A stretch of DNA of 52,290 nucleotides from Flavobacterium macrobrachii (lineage in GTDB: Bacteria; Bacteroidota; Bacteroidia; Flavobacteriales; Flavobacteriaceae). The DNA is taken from positions 1-52,290 of the forward strand of contig NZ_JACTAC010000016.1 in assembly GCF_014486675.1 (NCBI RefSeq). The letters are read 5' to 3'. Made by a program: the position numbers and the translations under genes. Shown here one piece after another: positions 1-11,400 of this stretch. Below the pieces are notes generated by a model. It was not told where the DNA came from, did no database searches, and saw only the letters and a list, made by a program, of their open reading frames with translations. Position 1 is the stretch's first letter, and every line of letters starts with the position of its first letter.

Positions 1-34
1 ATAAAAGAATTTTAAACATAGAATAAATTAGTTT

Positions 35-892
35 TTATTTCAATTTTTTTACAATTTTCTTAATGATTGTAACAATCGTAACTACAATAACACCTGCTAA
101 AATTCCAAAAATAAATTCTTTGAGTGTAGAAGAAAGGTTTGGCCATAAATGATGAAAATACTCAATATTATGCACAAAAATTCCACCTGAAACTAGCAAC
201 AATGCTAATGTTCCTACAACAGCTAAAAATTTAATTATTATAGGTAAAGCTTTTATTAAAAATGTTCCTAGAGAATACTTAATTCCTTTGTTATTAGAAG
301 ACTTAATCAATTTATAACCAACATCATCCATTCTAACAATAAGCGCTACAATACCATAAACACCAACTGTAGCAAGAATTGCAACAACTGAAACTGTTAA
401 TATTTGTATCGCTAATGATTTATCAAGAACACTTCCTAAAGCAATTATTACAATTTCTACTGAGAGTATAAAATCAGTTGTGATAGCAGATTTTATTTTG
501 ATTTTTTCGCTCTCATTATTATTTTGTTCATCAATAACTTCATGTGCTGATTTATCTCGATGAAATAGATATTCTACAATTTTCTCAACTCCTTCATAAG
601 CAAGAAATAATCCTCCCAATACCAAAATCACTTTTATAGCAACAGGAAAAAAAACATTGAGAAGTAAAGCAAAAGGAACAATAATCAATTTATTTATAAA
701 AGAACCTTTTGTTATAGCCCACAAAACTGGTATTTCTCTTTGCGATAAAAAACCTGTAGCTTTTTCTGCATTCACTGCTAAATCATCACCTAATATTCCT
801 GCTGTCTTTTTTGTCGCAAGCTTACTAGTCATAGCCACATCATCCATCAAAGCAGTAATATCATCTAAAATTGCAAAAAAACCTGATGCCAT
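35..892 (-). CDS. DUF808 family inner-membrane protein
   Basis: Predicted integral membrane protein of the DUF808 (YedI-like) family, 285 aa, function unknown. The N-terminus MASGFFAILDDITALMDDVA is the family hallmark, which is why I start at 892 rather than at an upstream ATG that would add 17 residues. Several hydrophobic stretches can be read (about residues 60-105, 140-190, 210-250 and 260-280), with a charged cytoplasmic-looking segment (KEN/SEK rich) near 130. The protein ends in a lysine-rich tail. It stands alone: the next gene (mdh) is on the same strand but separated by a terminator. Family assignment is good; no activity can be assigned. Confidence 0.85.
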   Translation of the reverse strand: MASGFFAILDDITALMDDVAMTSKLATKKTAGILGDDLAVNAEKATGFLSQREIPVLWAITKGSFINKLIIVPFALLLNVFFPVAIKVILVLGGLFLAYEGVEKIVEYLFHRDKSAHEVIDEQNNNESEKIKIKSAITTDFILSVEIVIIALGSVLDKSLAIQILTVSVVAILATVGVYGIVALIVRMDDVGYKLIKSSNNKGIKYSLGTFLIKALPIIIKFLAVVGTLALLLVSGGIFVHNIEYFHHLWPNLSSTLKEFIFGILAGVIVVTIVTIIKKIVKKLK

Positions 893-1014
893 ATTATCTA
901 TTTTATATTTAAAATTAAGTGTGTAAAAATAATCATAAAGCAAAGCAAAACAAGATAACTCATTCCGTTTTTTTTTATAATTGACAAAATTGAAGTCATT
1001 CTAAACTCATGGAC

Positions 1015-1050
1015 ACAAAAAAAGATTGCAGCAAAACCACAATCTCTTTT
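1015..1050 (-). terminator. Rho-independent terminator of mdh
   Basis: On the minus strand, AGATTG (1045-1040) pairs with CAATCT (1028-1023) around an 11-nt loop and is followed by a run of T. It lies about 30 nt after the mdh stop codon and separates mdh from the DUF808 gene. Confidence 0.75.
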
Positions 1051-1077
1051 AAAAATTTAATTTGTATAAATCCTATC

Positions 1078-2010
1078 TTATAAATGTGATTTCAAATCAT
1101 TATTCATGTTTCTAACAGCATCTGCACTTTTAGAAAACAATGCTTTTTCAGCGTCATTCAAGTTGATGTCAACTATTTGTTCAACACCGTTTTTACCAAT
1201 AATACATGGAACACCAATACAAATATCGCTTTGACCATATTCACCTTCTAAGAATACCGAACAAGGAATTAGTTTCTTTTGGTCGTTCAAAATAGCATCT
1301 ACCAAATAAGAAACACTTGCTCCAGGTGCATACCACGCCGAAGTTCCTAACAAACCTGTTAGAGTTGCACCACCAACCATAGTATCAGCAGCTACTTTTG
1401 CCAATGCATCTTCCGATAAAAACTGAGAAACTGGAACTCCATTATAAGAAGCCAATCTCGTCAAAGGAATCATTGTTGTATCACCATGACCACCAATTAC
1501 CATTCCTTGAATATCATTTGCTGGTTTATCCAAAGCCAATGACAAATAGGTTTTGAAACGAGAACTATCAAGCGTTCCACCCATTCCAATGATACGGTTT
1601 TTAGGTAATCCTAACGATTTGAATGCTAAATAAGTCATCGTATCCATAGGATTAGATACAATCACAAAAATAGCGTTTGGTGAATATTTTAATAAATTTT
1701 CTGCCACACCTTTTACAATTCCGGCATTGATACCAATCAACTCTTCACGAGTCATTCCTGGTTTTCTTGGAACTCCAGAAGTAATAACCACTACATCACT
1801 TCCAGCAGTTTTGGTATAATCGTTAGTACTTCCAACCACTTTAGTATTAAACCCTAAAGTCGTTTGCGTTTGCGTAATGTCTAACGCTTTTCCTTCTGCA
1901 AAACCTTCTCTAATATCAACCAACACAATTTCGCTGGCAATTCTTCTGTAAGCAATAGCATCGGCACAAGTTGCACCAACGTTTCCTGCTCCTACAATCG
2001 TAACTTTCAT
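1078..2010 (-). CDS. mdh: Malate dehydrogenase
   Basis: NAD-dependent malate dehydrogenase of the LDH-like type, 310 aa, oxidising malate to oxaloacetate in the TCA cycle in the cytoplasm. The Rossmann glycine motif GAGNVGA is at residues 7-13, followed by the acidic end of beta-2 (VLVDI). The substrate-binding region includes VSNPMDTMTY near residue 120 and the catalytic histidine in GGHGDTTM near 174. Length is normal for the family. It lies downstream of gyrB on the same strand, but a palindromic repeat (2049-2134) fills the gap, so co-transcription is uncertain. A terminator follows the gene. Confidence 0.96.
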   Translation of the reverse strand: MKVTIVGAGNVGATCADAIAYRRIASEIVLVDIREGFAEGKALDITQTQTTLGFNTKVVGSTNDYTKTAGSDVVVITSGVPRKPGMTREELIGINAGIVKGVAENLLKYSPNAIFVIVSNPMDTMTYLAFKSLGLPKNRIIGMGGTLDSSRFKTYLSLALDKPANDIQGMVIGGHGDTTMIPLTRLASYNGVPVSQFLSEDALAKVAADTMVGGATLTGLLGTSAWYAPGASVSYLVDAILNDQKKLIPCSVFLEGEYGQSDICIGVPCIIGKNGVEQIVDINLNDAEKALFSKSADAVRNMNNDLKSHL

Positions 2011-2048
2011 TTTTTTATATTAATTTGTTGTTTCTTTTCTTATTTTGG

Positions 2049-2134
2049 GCAGCAATTCACGCTATCCGCTATATCTTTTTTAAAATTGCCAAAAAAGCTA
2101 TTTTAAAAAAGGATGCCACTGCTATCGTGGCTGC
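2049..2134. repeat. Imperfect palindromic intergenic repeat abutting the gyrB stop
   Basis: The 86-bp element begins GCAGC (2049-2053) and ends GCTGC (2130-2134). Inside, the 14-nt arms 2076-2089 and 2097-2110 pair with a single T/T mismatch around a 7-nt loop. It ends at the base before the gyrB stop codon complement (2135-2137). From memory, elements with the blocks CGCTATCCGCT and GGATGCCACT recur between flavobacterial genes; I cannot check this here. Confidence 0.7.
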
Positions 2135-4081
<1,947 letters not shown>

Positions 4082-4113
4082 TTATCGTAAAAATCTATTT
4101 TTTGTCTAACACG

Positions 4114-4121
4114 CAAATATA
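4114..4121 (-). promoter_or_regulatory. Candidate -7 box upstream of gyrB
   Basis: TATATTTG on the minus strand matches the Bacteroidota -7 consensus TAnnTTTG and lies 38 nt upstream of the gyrB ATG. No good TTG is visible at the right spacing, so this is only a partial match. Confidence 0.4.
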
Positions 4122-4198
4122 TGAAAACACACAGGATTTCCTCTTAAATTTTCCCTATAAAAGTGTTAAGTTATTAACATTTTGAAACAGATTTCAAC

Positions 4199-4232
4199 AA
4201 AAAACGCCTGCCAAAAAATGACAAGCGTTTTT
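4199..4232 (-). terminator. Rho-independent terminator of asnB
   Basis: On the minus strand AAAAACGC pairs with GCGTTTTT, with further partial pairing inside the stem, ending in a run of T. It lies between asnB and gyrB, both on the minus strand, and should end the asnB transcript. A second hairpin lies just upstream of it at 4256-4281. Confidence 0.75.
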
Positions 4233-4255
4233 AACAAACAAACTAAACTTCAATC

Positions 4256-4281
4256 TAAACCAAGTTTAATTTCTTGGTTTA
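4256..4281 (-). other. Perfect hairpin just after asnB
   Basis: A 9-bp perfect stem (TAAACCAAG / CTTGGTTTA) with an 8-nt loop sits 9 nt after the asnB stop. It has no T-run, so it may stabilise the 3' end of the mRNA while the next hairpin terminates. Confidence 0.55.
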
Positions 4282-4290
4282 CTTTTTATG

Positions 4291-5982
4291 CTATTCTACT
4301 GCAACAGCATTATTTTTGACATAGGCATCATCGTGAACATTAGCCACAGCTCTACCCGATGGATCATTCATATTTTTAAAAGCTTCATCCCATTCGAGAG
4401 CAATTTTGGTACTGCAAGCAACACTGGCTTCTTGCGGAACGCAAAGCGCTGCTGCATCACTCGGGAAATGTTCTGTAAAAATGGAACGATAATAATATTC
4501 TTCTTTGGATGTTGGTGTTTGCAACGGAAATTTATATTTAGCATTCGCTAATTGTTCATCCGAAATTTCTTTTGCTACCATTTCTTTCAAGGTATCGATC
4601 CAAGAATAACCAACACCATCACTGAATTGCTCTTTTTGACGCCAAGCAATGCTTTCTGGCAACATTTCCTCAAAAGCTTTGCGTAGCAACCATTTTTCCA
4701 TTCTCTCGCCGTTAATCATCTTATCTTGCGGATTTACACGCATAGCAACATCCATAAATTCTTTGTCTAAAAATGGAACGCGACCTTCAATTCCCCAAGC
4801 TGCCAAACTTTTGTTCGCACGCAAGCAATCATACATGTGAAGTTTACTCAATTTACGAACGGTTTCTTCATGAAATTCTTTAGCATTTGGCGCTTTGTGG
4901 AAATACAAATAACCTCCAAACAACTCATCTGAACCTTCGCCAGAAAGTACCATTTTAATTCCCATCGATTTGATAACTCTTGCCATCAAATACATTGGCG
5001 TTGAGGCGCGAACTGTTGTTACATCATAAGTTTCTAGGTTGTAAATTACATCACGAATAGCATCCAAACCTTCTTGAATGGTAAACTTAATTTCGTGATG
5101 AATGGTTCCAATATGTTCGGCTACTTTTTTGGCAGCAGCCAAATCTGGCGAACCTTCTAAACCAACCGCAAACGAGTGCAATTGTGGATACCAAGCATCA
5201 ACTGTATCTCCTGATTCAATACGTTTTTGTGCAAATTTTTTCGCTACCGCCGAAGTGATTGACGAATCTAATCCGCCAGAAAGCAACACACCATAAGGAA
5301 CATCACTCATCAACTGACGATGAACGGCTGCTTCCAATGCTTTTTTCAGTTCATCTATACTGGTTTGGTTAGCTGCAACCGCATCATATTCCGTCCATTC
5401 TCTTTTGTACCATTGTACAAATTCGCCGTCTTTACTTGACAAATAATGTCCTGGAGGAAACAATTCAATTTTAGCACAATAACCTTCCAATGCTTTCAAC
5501 TCGGAAGCTACGTAAAAAGTTCCGTGTTGATCCCAACCTATATATAAAGGAATAATTCCCATGTGATCGCGAGCTACGAAATATTCGTCTTTTTCTACAT
5601 CATAAATAGCAAAACCGAAAATTCCGTTCATTTCATCAATAAAATGTACGCCTTTTTCTTTGTATAAAGCTAAAATCACTTCACAATCGCTTTCGGTTTG
5701 AAATTGGTATTTACCTTCAAATTGTTTGCGTAATTCTCTGTGATTGTATATTTCGCCATTGGCTGCTAAAACCAATTGTTTGTCTTGACTAAACAAAGGT
5801 TGTTTTCCCGAAGCTGGATCAACAATTGCCAATCTTTCATGAGCTAAAATAGCTTTATCGTTACTAAAAATACCACTCCAATCTGGTCCACGATGACGGA
5901 TGATTTTTGCCATTTCCAATACTTGAGGTCTTATTATTTCTGATTGTTGTTTTAATTCAAAAGCGCATACAATTCCACACAT
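4291..5982 (-). CDS. asnB: Asparagine synthase B (glutamine-hydrolysing)
   Basis: Makes asparagine from aspartate, glutamine and ATP in the cytoplasm. The 563-aa protein starts MCGIV, so the nucleophilic Cys2 of the class II glutaminase domain is exposed after Met removal. RHRGPDWSG (about 30-38) and ANGEIYNHRELR (about 73-84) are typical glutaminase motifs. The synthetase domain has the pyrophosphate loop SGGLDSS near residue 235 and LSGEGSDELFGGY near 345. The C-terminus (VPQEASVACSTKIALEWDEA) matches the long AsnB form of E. coli type. It is monocistronic by its own terminator. Upstream DNA (5992-6036) contains short-period GTTTATAA-like repeats. Confidence 0.96.
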   Translation of the reverse strand: MCGIVCAFELKQQSEIIRPQVLEMAKIIRHRGPDWSGIFSNDKAILAHERLAIVDPASGKQPLFSQDKQLVLAANGEIYNHRELRKQFEGKYQFQTESDCEVILALYKEKGVHFIDEMNGIFGFAIYDVEKDEYFVARDHMGIIPLYIGWDQHGTFYVASELKALEGYCAKIELFPPGHYLSSKDGEFVQWYKREWTEYDAVAANQTSIDELKKALEAAVHRQLMSDVPYGVLLSGGLDSSITSAVAKKFAQKRIESGDTVDAWYPQLHSFAVGLEGSPDLAAAKKVAEHIGTIHHEIKFTIQEGLDAIRDVIYNLETYDVTTVRASTPMYLMARVIKSMGIKMVLSGEGSDELFGGYLYFHKAPNAKEFHEETVRKLSKLHMYDCLRANKSLAAWGIEGRVPFLDKEFMDVAMRVNPQDKMINGERMEKWLLRKAFEEMLPESIAWRQKEQFSDGVGYSWIDTLKEMVAKEISDEQLANAKYKFPLQTPTSKEEYYYRSIFTEHFPSDAAALCVPQEASVACSTKIALEWDEAFKNMNDPSGRAVANVHDDAYVKNNAVAVE

Positions 5983-5991
5983 TTTATTCTA

Positions 5992-6036
5992 GTTTATAAG
6001 TTTAAAAAAGTTTAAGAGTTTATAAGTTTTTTTAAA
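5992..6036. repeat. Short-period GTTTA repeats upstream of asnB
   Basis: Successive degenerate units of 8-10 bp, each starting GTTTA or GTTT (GTTTATAA, GTTTAAAAAA, GTTTAAGA, GTTTATAA, then GTTT plus T-run), lie just upstream of the asnB ATG. The rest of the 5983-6190 spacer is A/T-rich with nothing I can name. Confidence 0.6.
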
Positions 6037-6190
6037 TTACTCTCTTTATTTGATGAAGCAAAATTGAAAAAACACTTCGAACATTAAAACCAAAAAACAA
6101 TAATAAGTTACAAATTATAACTAATCTTTAAAAATATTAGAAATAATGAAACTGAAACAAATAAAAAAAGTAAAATTCAGTTAGAAAATG

Positions 6191-6634
6191 TTACTCTAAG
6201 CTTTCAATTTTATACTGTTTCCCATTCACTTCTGCAGAGAAACCAATGGAATTTCCCATTAGTTGGCTTCCTAACGGAGATTGTGGCGAAAGCGCGAAAA
6301 CGGTTTTATTGTCGATAGTAATTTTTGGCAAAGCCGTAGAAATAAAAAGTAACATTCCGTTGGTTTGCACCAAACTTCCCAAAGCTACTTTTTGATGTAT
6401 TACAGAATCATCAATTCGGTCGAGAATATTTTTTTGGTCTAAAACTTCTCTAAGTTTATAGTTGAGTTTTTCTTGTTCCAAATGCATCATCGACAATGCT
6501 GTTTCATGCTTGTCGCCAGCCGAACCTTTGGCATCATTTTGAGCATCATCAGTCAAACCCGAAATCATGTCTTGAAAAACATCAATTCGATCTTGAACTA
6601 GTTGTTTGTAGTATTTGAGGATTTTATTTTTCAT
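6191..6634 (-). CDS. GreA/GreB-like C-terminal domain protein
   Basis: Small protein of 147 aa. The first ~95 residues are charged and helical (probable coiled coil, MKNKILKYYKQL onward). The last ~50 residues contain SPLGSQLMGNSIGFSAEVNG, which matches the C-terminal beta domain of GreA/GreB transcript-cleavage factors (consensus SPLG..L.GK..GD). It is shorter than true GreA and lacks a clear acidic tip pair, so it may bind RNA polymerase without stimulating cleavage. Relatives are often labelled '3-oxoacyl-ACP synthase' in databases, for which I see no support. The ATG at 6634 is preferred over an upstream ATG that would translate repeat DNA. Confidence 0.65.
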   Translation of the reverse strand: MKNKILKYYKQLVQDRIDVFQDMISGLTDDAQNDAKGSAGDKHETALSMMHLEQEKLNYKLREVLDQKNILDRIDDSVIHQKVALGSLVQTNGMLLFISTALPKITIDNKTVFALSPQSPLGSQLMGNSIGFSAEVNGKQYKIESLE

Positions 6635-6639
6635 AAAAG

Positions 6640-6716
6640 ACGAAGAGATAAAAGACAAAGAGATGACAGACAAACTTATTTAATCTATCATCTCTTTGTC
6701 TATCATCTATATTCTA
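6640..6716. repeat. 7-8-bp-period repeat and 13-bp inverted repeat after the barrel gene
   Basis: On the minus strand the sequence after the barrel-gene stop reads TAGAATA, TAGATGA, TAGACAAA, GAGATGA, TAGATTA. This is a 7-8-bp period starting with the stop codon itself. The two sides form a perfect 13-bp inverted repeat (6654-6666 with 6688-6700), so the RNA can fold into a hairpin and may terminate the transcript. Confidence 0.7.
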
Positions 6717-8426
6717 AAAATCAAATTTATAACTTGCGCCACCCAAAACTTGAATTCCTTGCACCGGATAATTCAACCAACGTTGGTAATCTTGATTTGC
6801 TAGATTATTTCCTTTTAAGAAAAATGTTAATCGCTCGTTATGTTTGTATCCAACATGAGCATTCAAATCAAAATAGCTGTCTAAATTTACTGTTGTTAAT
6901 GGTAAAAAATCCTGAGCAAATTGATCTTTCCTTTCTCCTACAAAGAAAACGCTTGTTCCAGCATACCATTTTGGTGTAATGGTTACATCAAGATTTGCAC
7001 CAACTTCAAGCTGTGGTAAATTCCAAGCTTCGGCAGCTGCATCGGTTGAAAAACTATTGAAAGTTCCGTTTACACCAAAAGATACATTTTTAGAAAAATC
7101 GGCTTTTAATTCGCCAAAGAAACTAATCGTTTTCACTTGGTCATACACTACGCCAAAAGAATTTCCGAAGATGTAACCATCAGTATTTGCATTTGAACTT
7201 TGAAATCCATTGCTTGTAAATAACACTTTGTTGTCTTCATTTTTATATGAACCGCGAACATTATAGCTTACTGAGTTAGCAAGTTTACCTTTTAAACCTA
7301 AATAAACATCATATTTTTGATCGGTTGGCGCAATTCCCAAAGTTGGCGACACAAAGAAATTTTGCTCTACAAATTCTCTGTATGAATTTTGTTTTAACGA
7401 ACCTTCAATTCCAGCATAAGCAATCATTAAATCGCCAACAACTTTATACGAACCTGTTACTTGTGGATAAATGAAAAACTTACTTTCTCCTGATTCTTGT
7501 GCGGCGCTGTAGAAAAATCCAACTCCAGCATTTACACTTAAATCGTCTTTTTGCAAACGAATGCTTGGTTGAAAACCAAGATTAGTGAAACCATATTTTA
7601 TTTCGCTTCCGCCAAAAAAATCTTTTTCAAATGAACCGCTGATGTAATCTAAAATAAAATCGACATTAATTTTTTCTTCAACAATGTCAAACTCCATTGA
7701 AGGTTTTGCAATGAAACGGTTTTCAGCCGAACCAAATGCGTCCCAAAATCTGTTAAACTTAATGGTGCTTTCCTTTAAAAAACTTTCACCAAGATTTAAT
7801 CTTCCTGCTACATATAAATTATGATAGGTTTGTTGTTCATCAATAGCATTAACAACGGCTTGGTCGAAATAATTTGGTAAAATTCCATACCAATTATAGA
7901 TTTGATGTTGATAACCTGCATCGGCATTCCAAGACAAAGCGCGAGTTCGGCTACCGTAAGTTAAATCCAACGAAGTGTTTGAAAATTTATCATCTAAAGT
8001 AACATTTTTAATTCCGCCTTGCGAAGAAAGATGACGAAGCATTCCGCCAAAATAATCGGTATTGCTAACATTTTCGGTTACAAATAATTCTACGTTAGCT
8101 GTTCCATAATTTCCAGCACCAAGAGTAATATAGTTGTTATACAGTTTTTCTTGTGCCGATTTTTCTACGCTGGCAGCTTTTCCTTTATTTGGTGTAAAGG
8201 TTGATGCTACCGGAAAAGAGAAAATATTGTACTTAATATTCTCTTTCTTTGATGTTTCATCATCGTCAAAAGATGGCGTTTCTTTTACTTTAAATGCATC
8301 CGAAATGGTTGGTGAATATGGTTTAACTACATTCACTACTTCGGTTCCAATGTTTTCGTCTTTCTTTTGAGCTGAAACCACTTGAGAAAAAACAGCAATC
8401 GCCAATATATATTTTAAATTTTTCAT
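6714..8426 (-). CDS. Outer-membrane beta-barrel (TonB-receptor-like, no plug)
   Basis: The 570-aa protein has a signal peptide ending near VVSAQ (residue 19). About 80 residues of periplasmic linker follow (VNVVKPYSPTISDAF), then a long run of alternating amphipathic strands ending in the aromatic C-terminus GGASYKFDF, typical of Bam-inserted barrels. Late strands resemble TonB-dependent receptors (LTFFLKGNNLANQDYQRW), but I see no plug domain or carboxypeptidase-like N-terminal domain. It follows the 1004-aa TPR gene by 46 nt on the same strand and is probably co-transcribed with it. Substrate unknown. A repeat/hairpin region follows the stop. Confidence 0.75.
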   Translation of the reverse strand: MKNLKYILAIAVFSQVVSAQKKDENIGTEVVNVVKPYSPTISDAFKVKETPSFDDDETSKKENIKYNIFSFPVASTFTPNKGKAASVEKSAQEKLYNNYITLGAGNYGTANVELFVTENVSNTDYFGGMLRHLSSQGGIKNVTLDDKFSNTSLDLTYGSRTRALSWNADAGYQHQIYNWYGILPNYFDQAVVNAIDEQQTYHNLYVAGRLNLGESFLKESTIKFNRFWDAFGSAENRFIAKPSMEFDIVEEKINVDFILDYISGSFEKDFFGGSEIKYGFTNLGFQPSIRLQKDDLSVNAGVGFFYSAAQESGESKFFIYPQVTGSYKVVGDLMIAYAGIEGSLKQNSYREFVEQNFFVSPTLGIAPTDQKYDVYLGLKGKLANSVSYNVRGSYKNEDNKVLFTSNGFQSSNANTDGYIFGNSFGVVYDQVKTISFFGELKADFSKNVSFGVNGTFNSFSTDAAAEAWNLPQLEVGANLDVTITPKWYAGTSVFFVGERKDQFAQDFLPLTTVNLDSYFDLNAHVGYKHNERLTFFLKGNNLANQDYQRWLNYPVQGIQVLGGASYKFDF

Positions 8427-8472
8427 GTCTTTAATATAATGTTACACAGAGAAATTCTCGAAATTGTAATAA

Positions 8473-11400
8473 TTAGTTTGTAATTGATGAATTGGTTTTA
8501 GAAATTTCTCCTTTGATGATGCTTAATTCTGTTTGCGCTTCAGTAACAACATCAGTAAAAGTTGAGAAATTTTTAATTACACTTTCTAAAATTGATGTTG
8601 CACTAAAATCATCTTTCAATTGATAATAGTTTTTTGCCATAACAATCAATCCTTTGGCACCAAAATATTTATAACCCGAATAATCTTTGGCTAATTTTTG
8701 AACTGCTTTATTTGAGTCTTCAAACTTGCCATCTTTATTTTTGAAATAAGCATCATAATACAACGCTTCGGCAGCTAATTCACCTTTGGCAATAGTCAAC
8801 AATTTTGCATAAGCCGAACGTGCTTTACCTTCGTCATTGGCTTTTATTGCAGAACGAGCAACGATAATCTGCGCATCACTTTTTACTTTGTCATCGGTTT
8901 TTGGATTAGCCAAAACTTTATCGGCATAAACCACTGCATTTGAATAGTCTTTTTGCTCAAAATACGCACGCATCAAATTGGCTTGAGCAAACGTTACATT
9001 TTGAGGAAAATCGGCTTCGGTTTCTAATCGTTTTAAAACCGAAATTGCCTTTGTATAATCATTATTTTTCAAATGAATTTCACACAAACGTGCCAACGAT
9101 TGCTCTGTAAACTCACTTCGAGGTTTGCTTACTACAAATTCATAATTTAAAACGGCATTATTAGGCAAACCATCAGAAAAATAGGCTTGTGCTAAATAGA
9201 AATTTGCTTTCAGCGAATGAATTCCGTTAGGGAATTTAGAAACATAACCCGTCAAACTTGAAATGGCTTGTTTGGCATTATTTTGTAAATATTGTTTTTC
9301 AGCAGCTTCATAGGTATCGTTATCCAAATCGGCATCAGAAACTTCCACAAAATCCAATGTTCTAACCCAAGTTGCATATTCATCAACTTTTCCGTTATCC
9401 ATATAAATTAATCTTGCGGTAGAAACAGCTTCAACAGCTTCGGGAGTTCTTGGAAAATCGGCAACTACTTTTTTGAATTTAGTTAACGCTAATTCGTCTT
9501 TTTGACTATTATAGTACACTAAACCTTGGCGTAAAATTGATTTCGCAGCAAATGAACCCGTTTTAAATTCGGATAATAATTGATCGTAAGTTTTAATTGC
9601 TAAATCGGTTTTTCCTTCGTTTACATACGTATTTGCTAGTTCAAATAATGCATCATCGCGGTATTGTGACGTTTTGAAATTTTGTAAAAACTTATTGAAA
9701 TCGTCTATTTTGCTTTGGTTTCTGGAAACAAAACCATAACTCAAAGCTTTTTGAAACGCAGCATAATCGGCATCGATACCTTTTAACTCAATCGCTTTGT
9801 TGTAAGCATCCATTGCTGGCCAATATTTTGAAGTTACAAAACGGCTGTCGCCTAAACGAAGATACGAATCGTTTAAACGAACTTTATCGTCTTTTACTGC
9901 ATCGATTTGTTTTTGGAAAAAATCTCCAGCTTGGTCGTATTCTTTCAATTTGAAATGAGAATACGCAATGTTGTAATTAATGTTTTTATATTCTGGAGTT
10001 GATTTGGCTTCAGGAGCATTTTCAAACTGTTTGAAACTCAACAATGCTTCACTGAAATTACTCAAAACATACTCACTTTCGCCTTTCCAAAATGTTGCTC
10101 TAGCTGTGAATTTTGCGTCTCTTGGCGTAGCAATTGATTTTTTGAACATTGCCAAAGCTTCTTTGTAATTTCCGTCAGTGTATAATTCTAATCCGCGGTA
10201 AAATGTTACTTTTTGATATGCTGGTTTGTTTTCGGCTGAATTATTTTTTTCTAATAAAACCAAAGCATCTTTGTAATTTTTAGACGTGATATAAGAATTA
10301 ATCAGTAAAGTTTCAATTTCAGCTTTGCTTGAAGTGTTTGGATATTTAGCTAAAAACGATGACAAAACATCAGGAACCGATTGGTATGAATTTCCAATTT
10401 CGTAGCTTAATTTGGCATAATTCAAATGCGCATCTTCCTGAATTTTTTTGTCAAAATCCATTTCGGAAGCATTTTTAAACGCATTTAACGCTTGTTGCTT
10501 TTTATCTGTTTTTAAGTAACTTTCTCCTAAATGATAATAACCATTTTGCGCCACATGATCTTTTCCTTCGATGATTTTATTGAACTGAGAAATAGCATTT
10601 TCAAAATCATTTTGCTTGTAATACGTATAACCTAATTGGTAAAAATCTGTGTTTGACCATTTTCCTTTTTTACCTTTATATTCTTTCAAATAAGGCAACG
10701 CTTTGTCATATTGTTGAAGATTGAAATAACTTTCACCAATAATTTTATTCAATTCTGATTTTTCGGCAGCCGAAGATTTTGGCATTGCTTTAATTCCTTC
10801 GTCGATTGCTTTTTGGAAATTACCCAATTTAAAATTCATATCGGCTTGAAAATACGTTAGTTTTTCTTTATATCTTTCATCGCCAGAGATTTGATCAAAT
10901 TGCTTGGTTGCTTCTTTATAATCATCAGCATCATAGCTAATCATTCCTAAATAATATTTGGCTTGCGAACCATATTCTTTGGAATTGACCACTTTATTGA
11001 AATAATTGGTTGCTTCTTTCTTGTTTTTTGACGTAAAATAAACGTATCCTTTTTGGAAATTGAATTTTTCTTGTTCTTCATACGTCAACGAAGATTCGTC
11101 AACCTTATCAAAATATTCCATCGCTTGTGGATATTTTCCTTGCTCAAAATAGTATTGTGCCACTTCTTTGTAAGCCTGATTTTGTTTAGAACTTGTTGGA
11201 TAATCAGAAACGAATTTCTCCATCAATTCATCGGCATTCGATTGATTTAATCGAATGGCACAAGTTGCGATATAATAAGCACAATCGGCTTTAACATCGA
11301 TTTCTTTTGCATCTTGCTTTACTCTTTCAAAAAGAATTTGAGCCGACTGATATTGTTTGTCTTTAAACAGCACTAACGCTTTGTCTAGTTCTGACAACTT

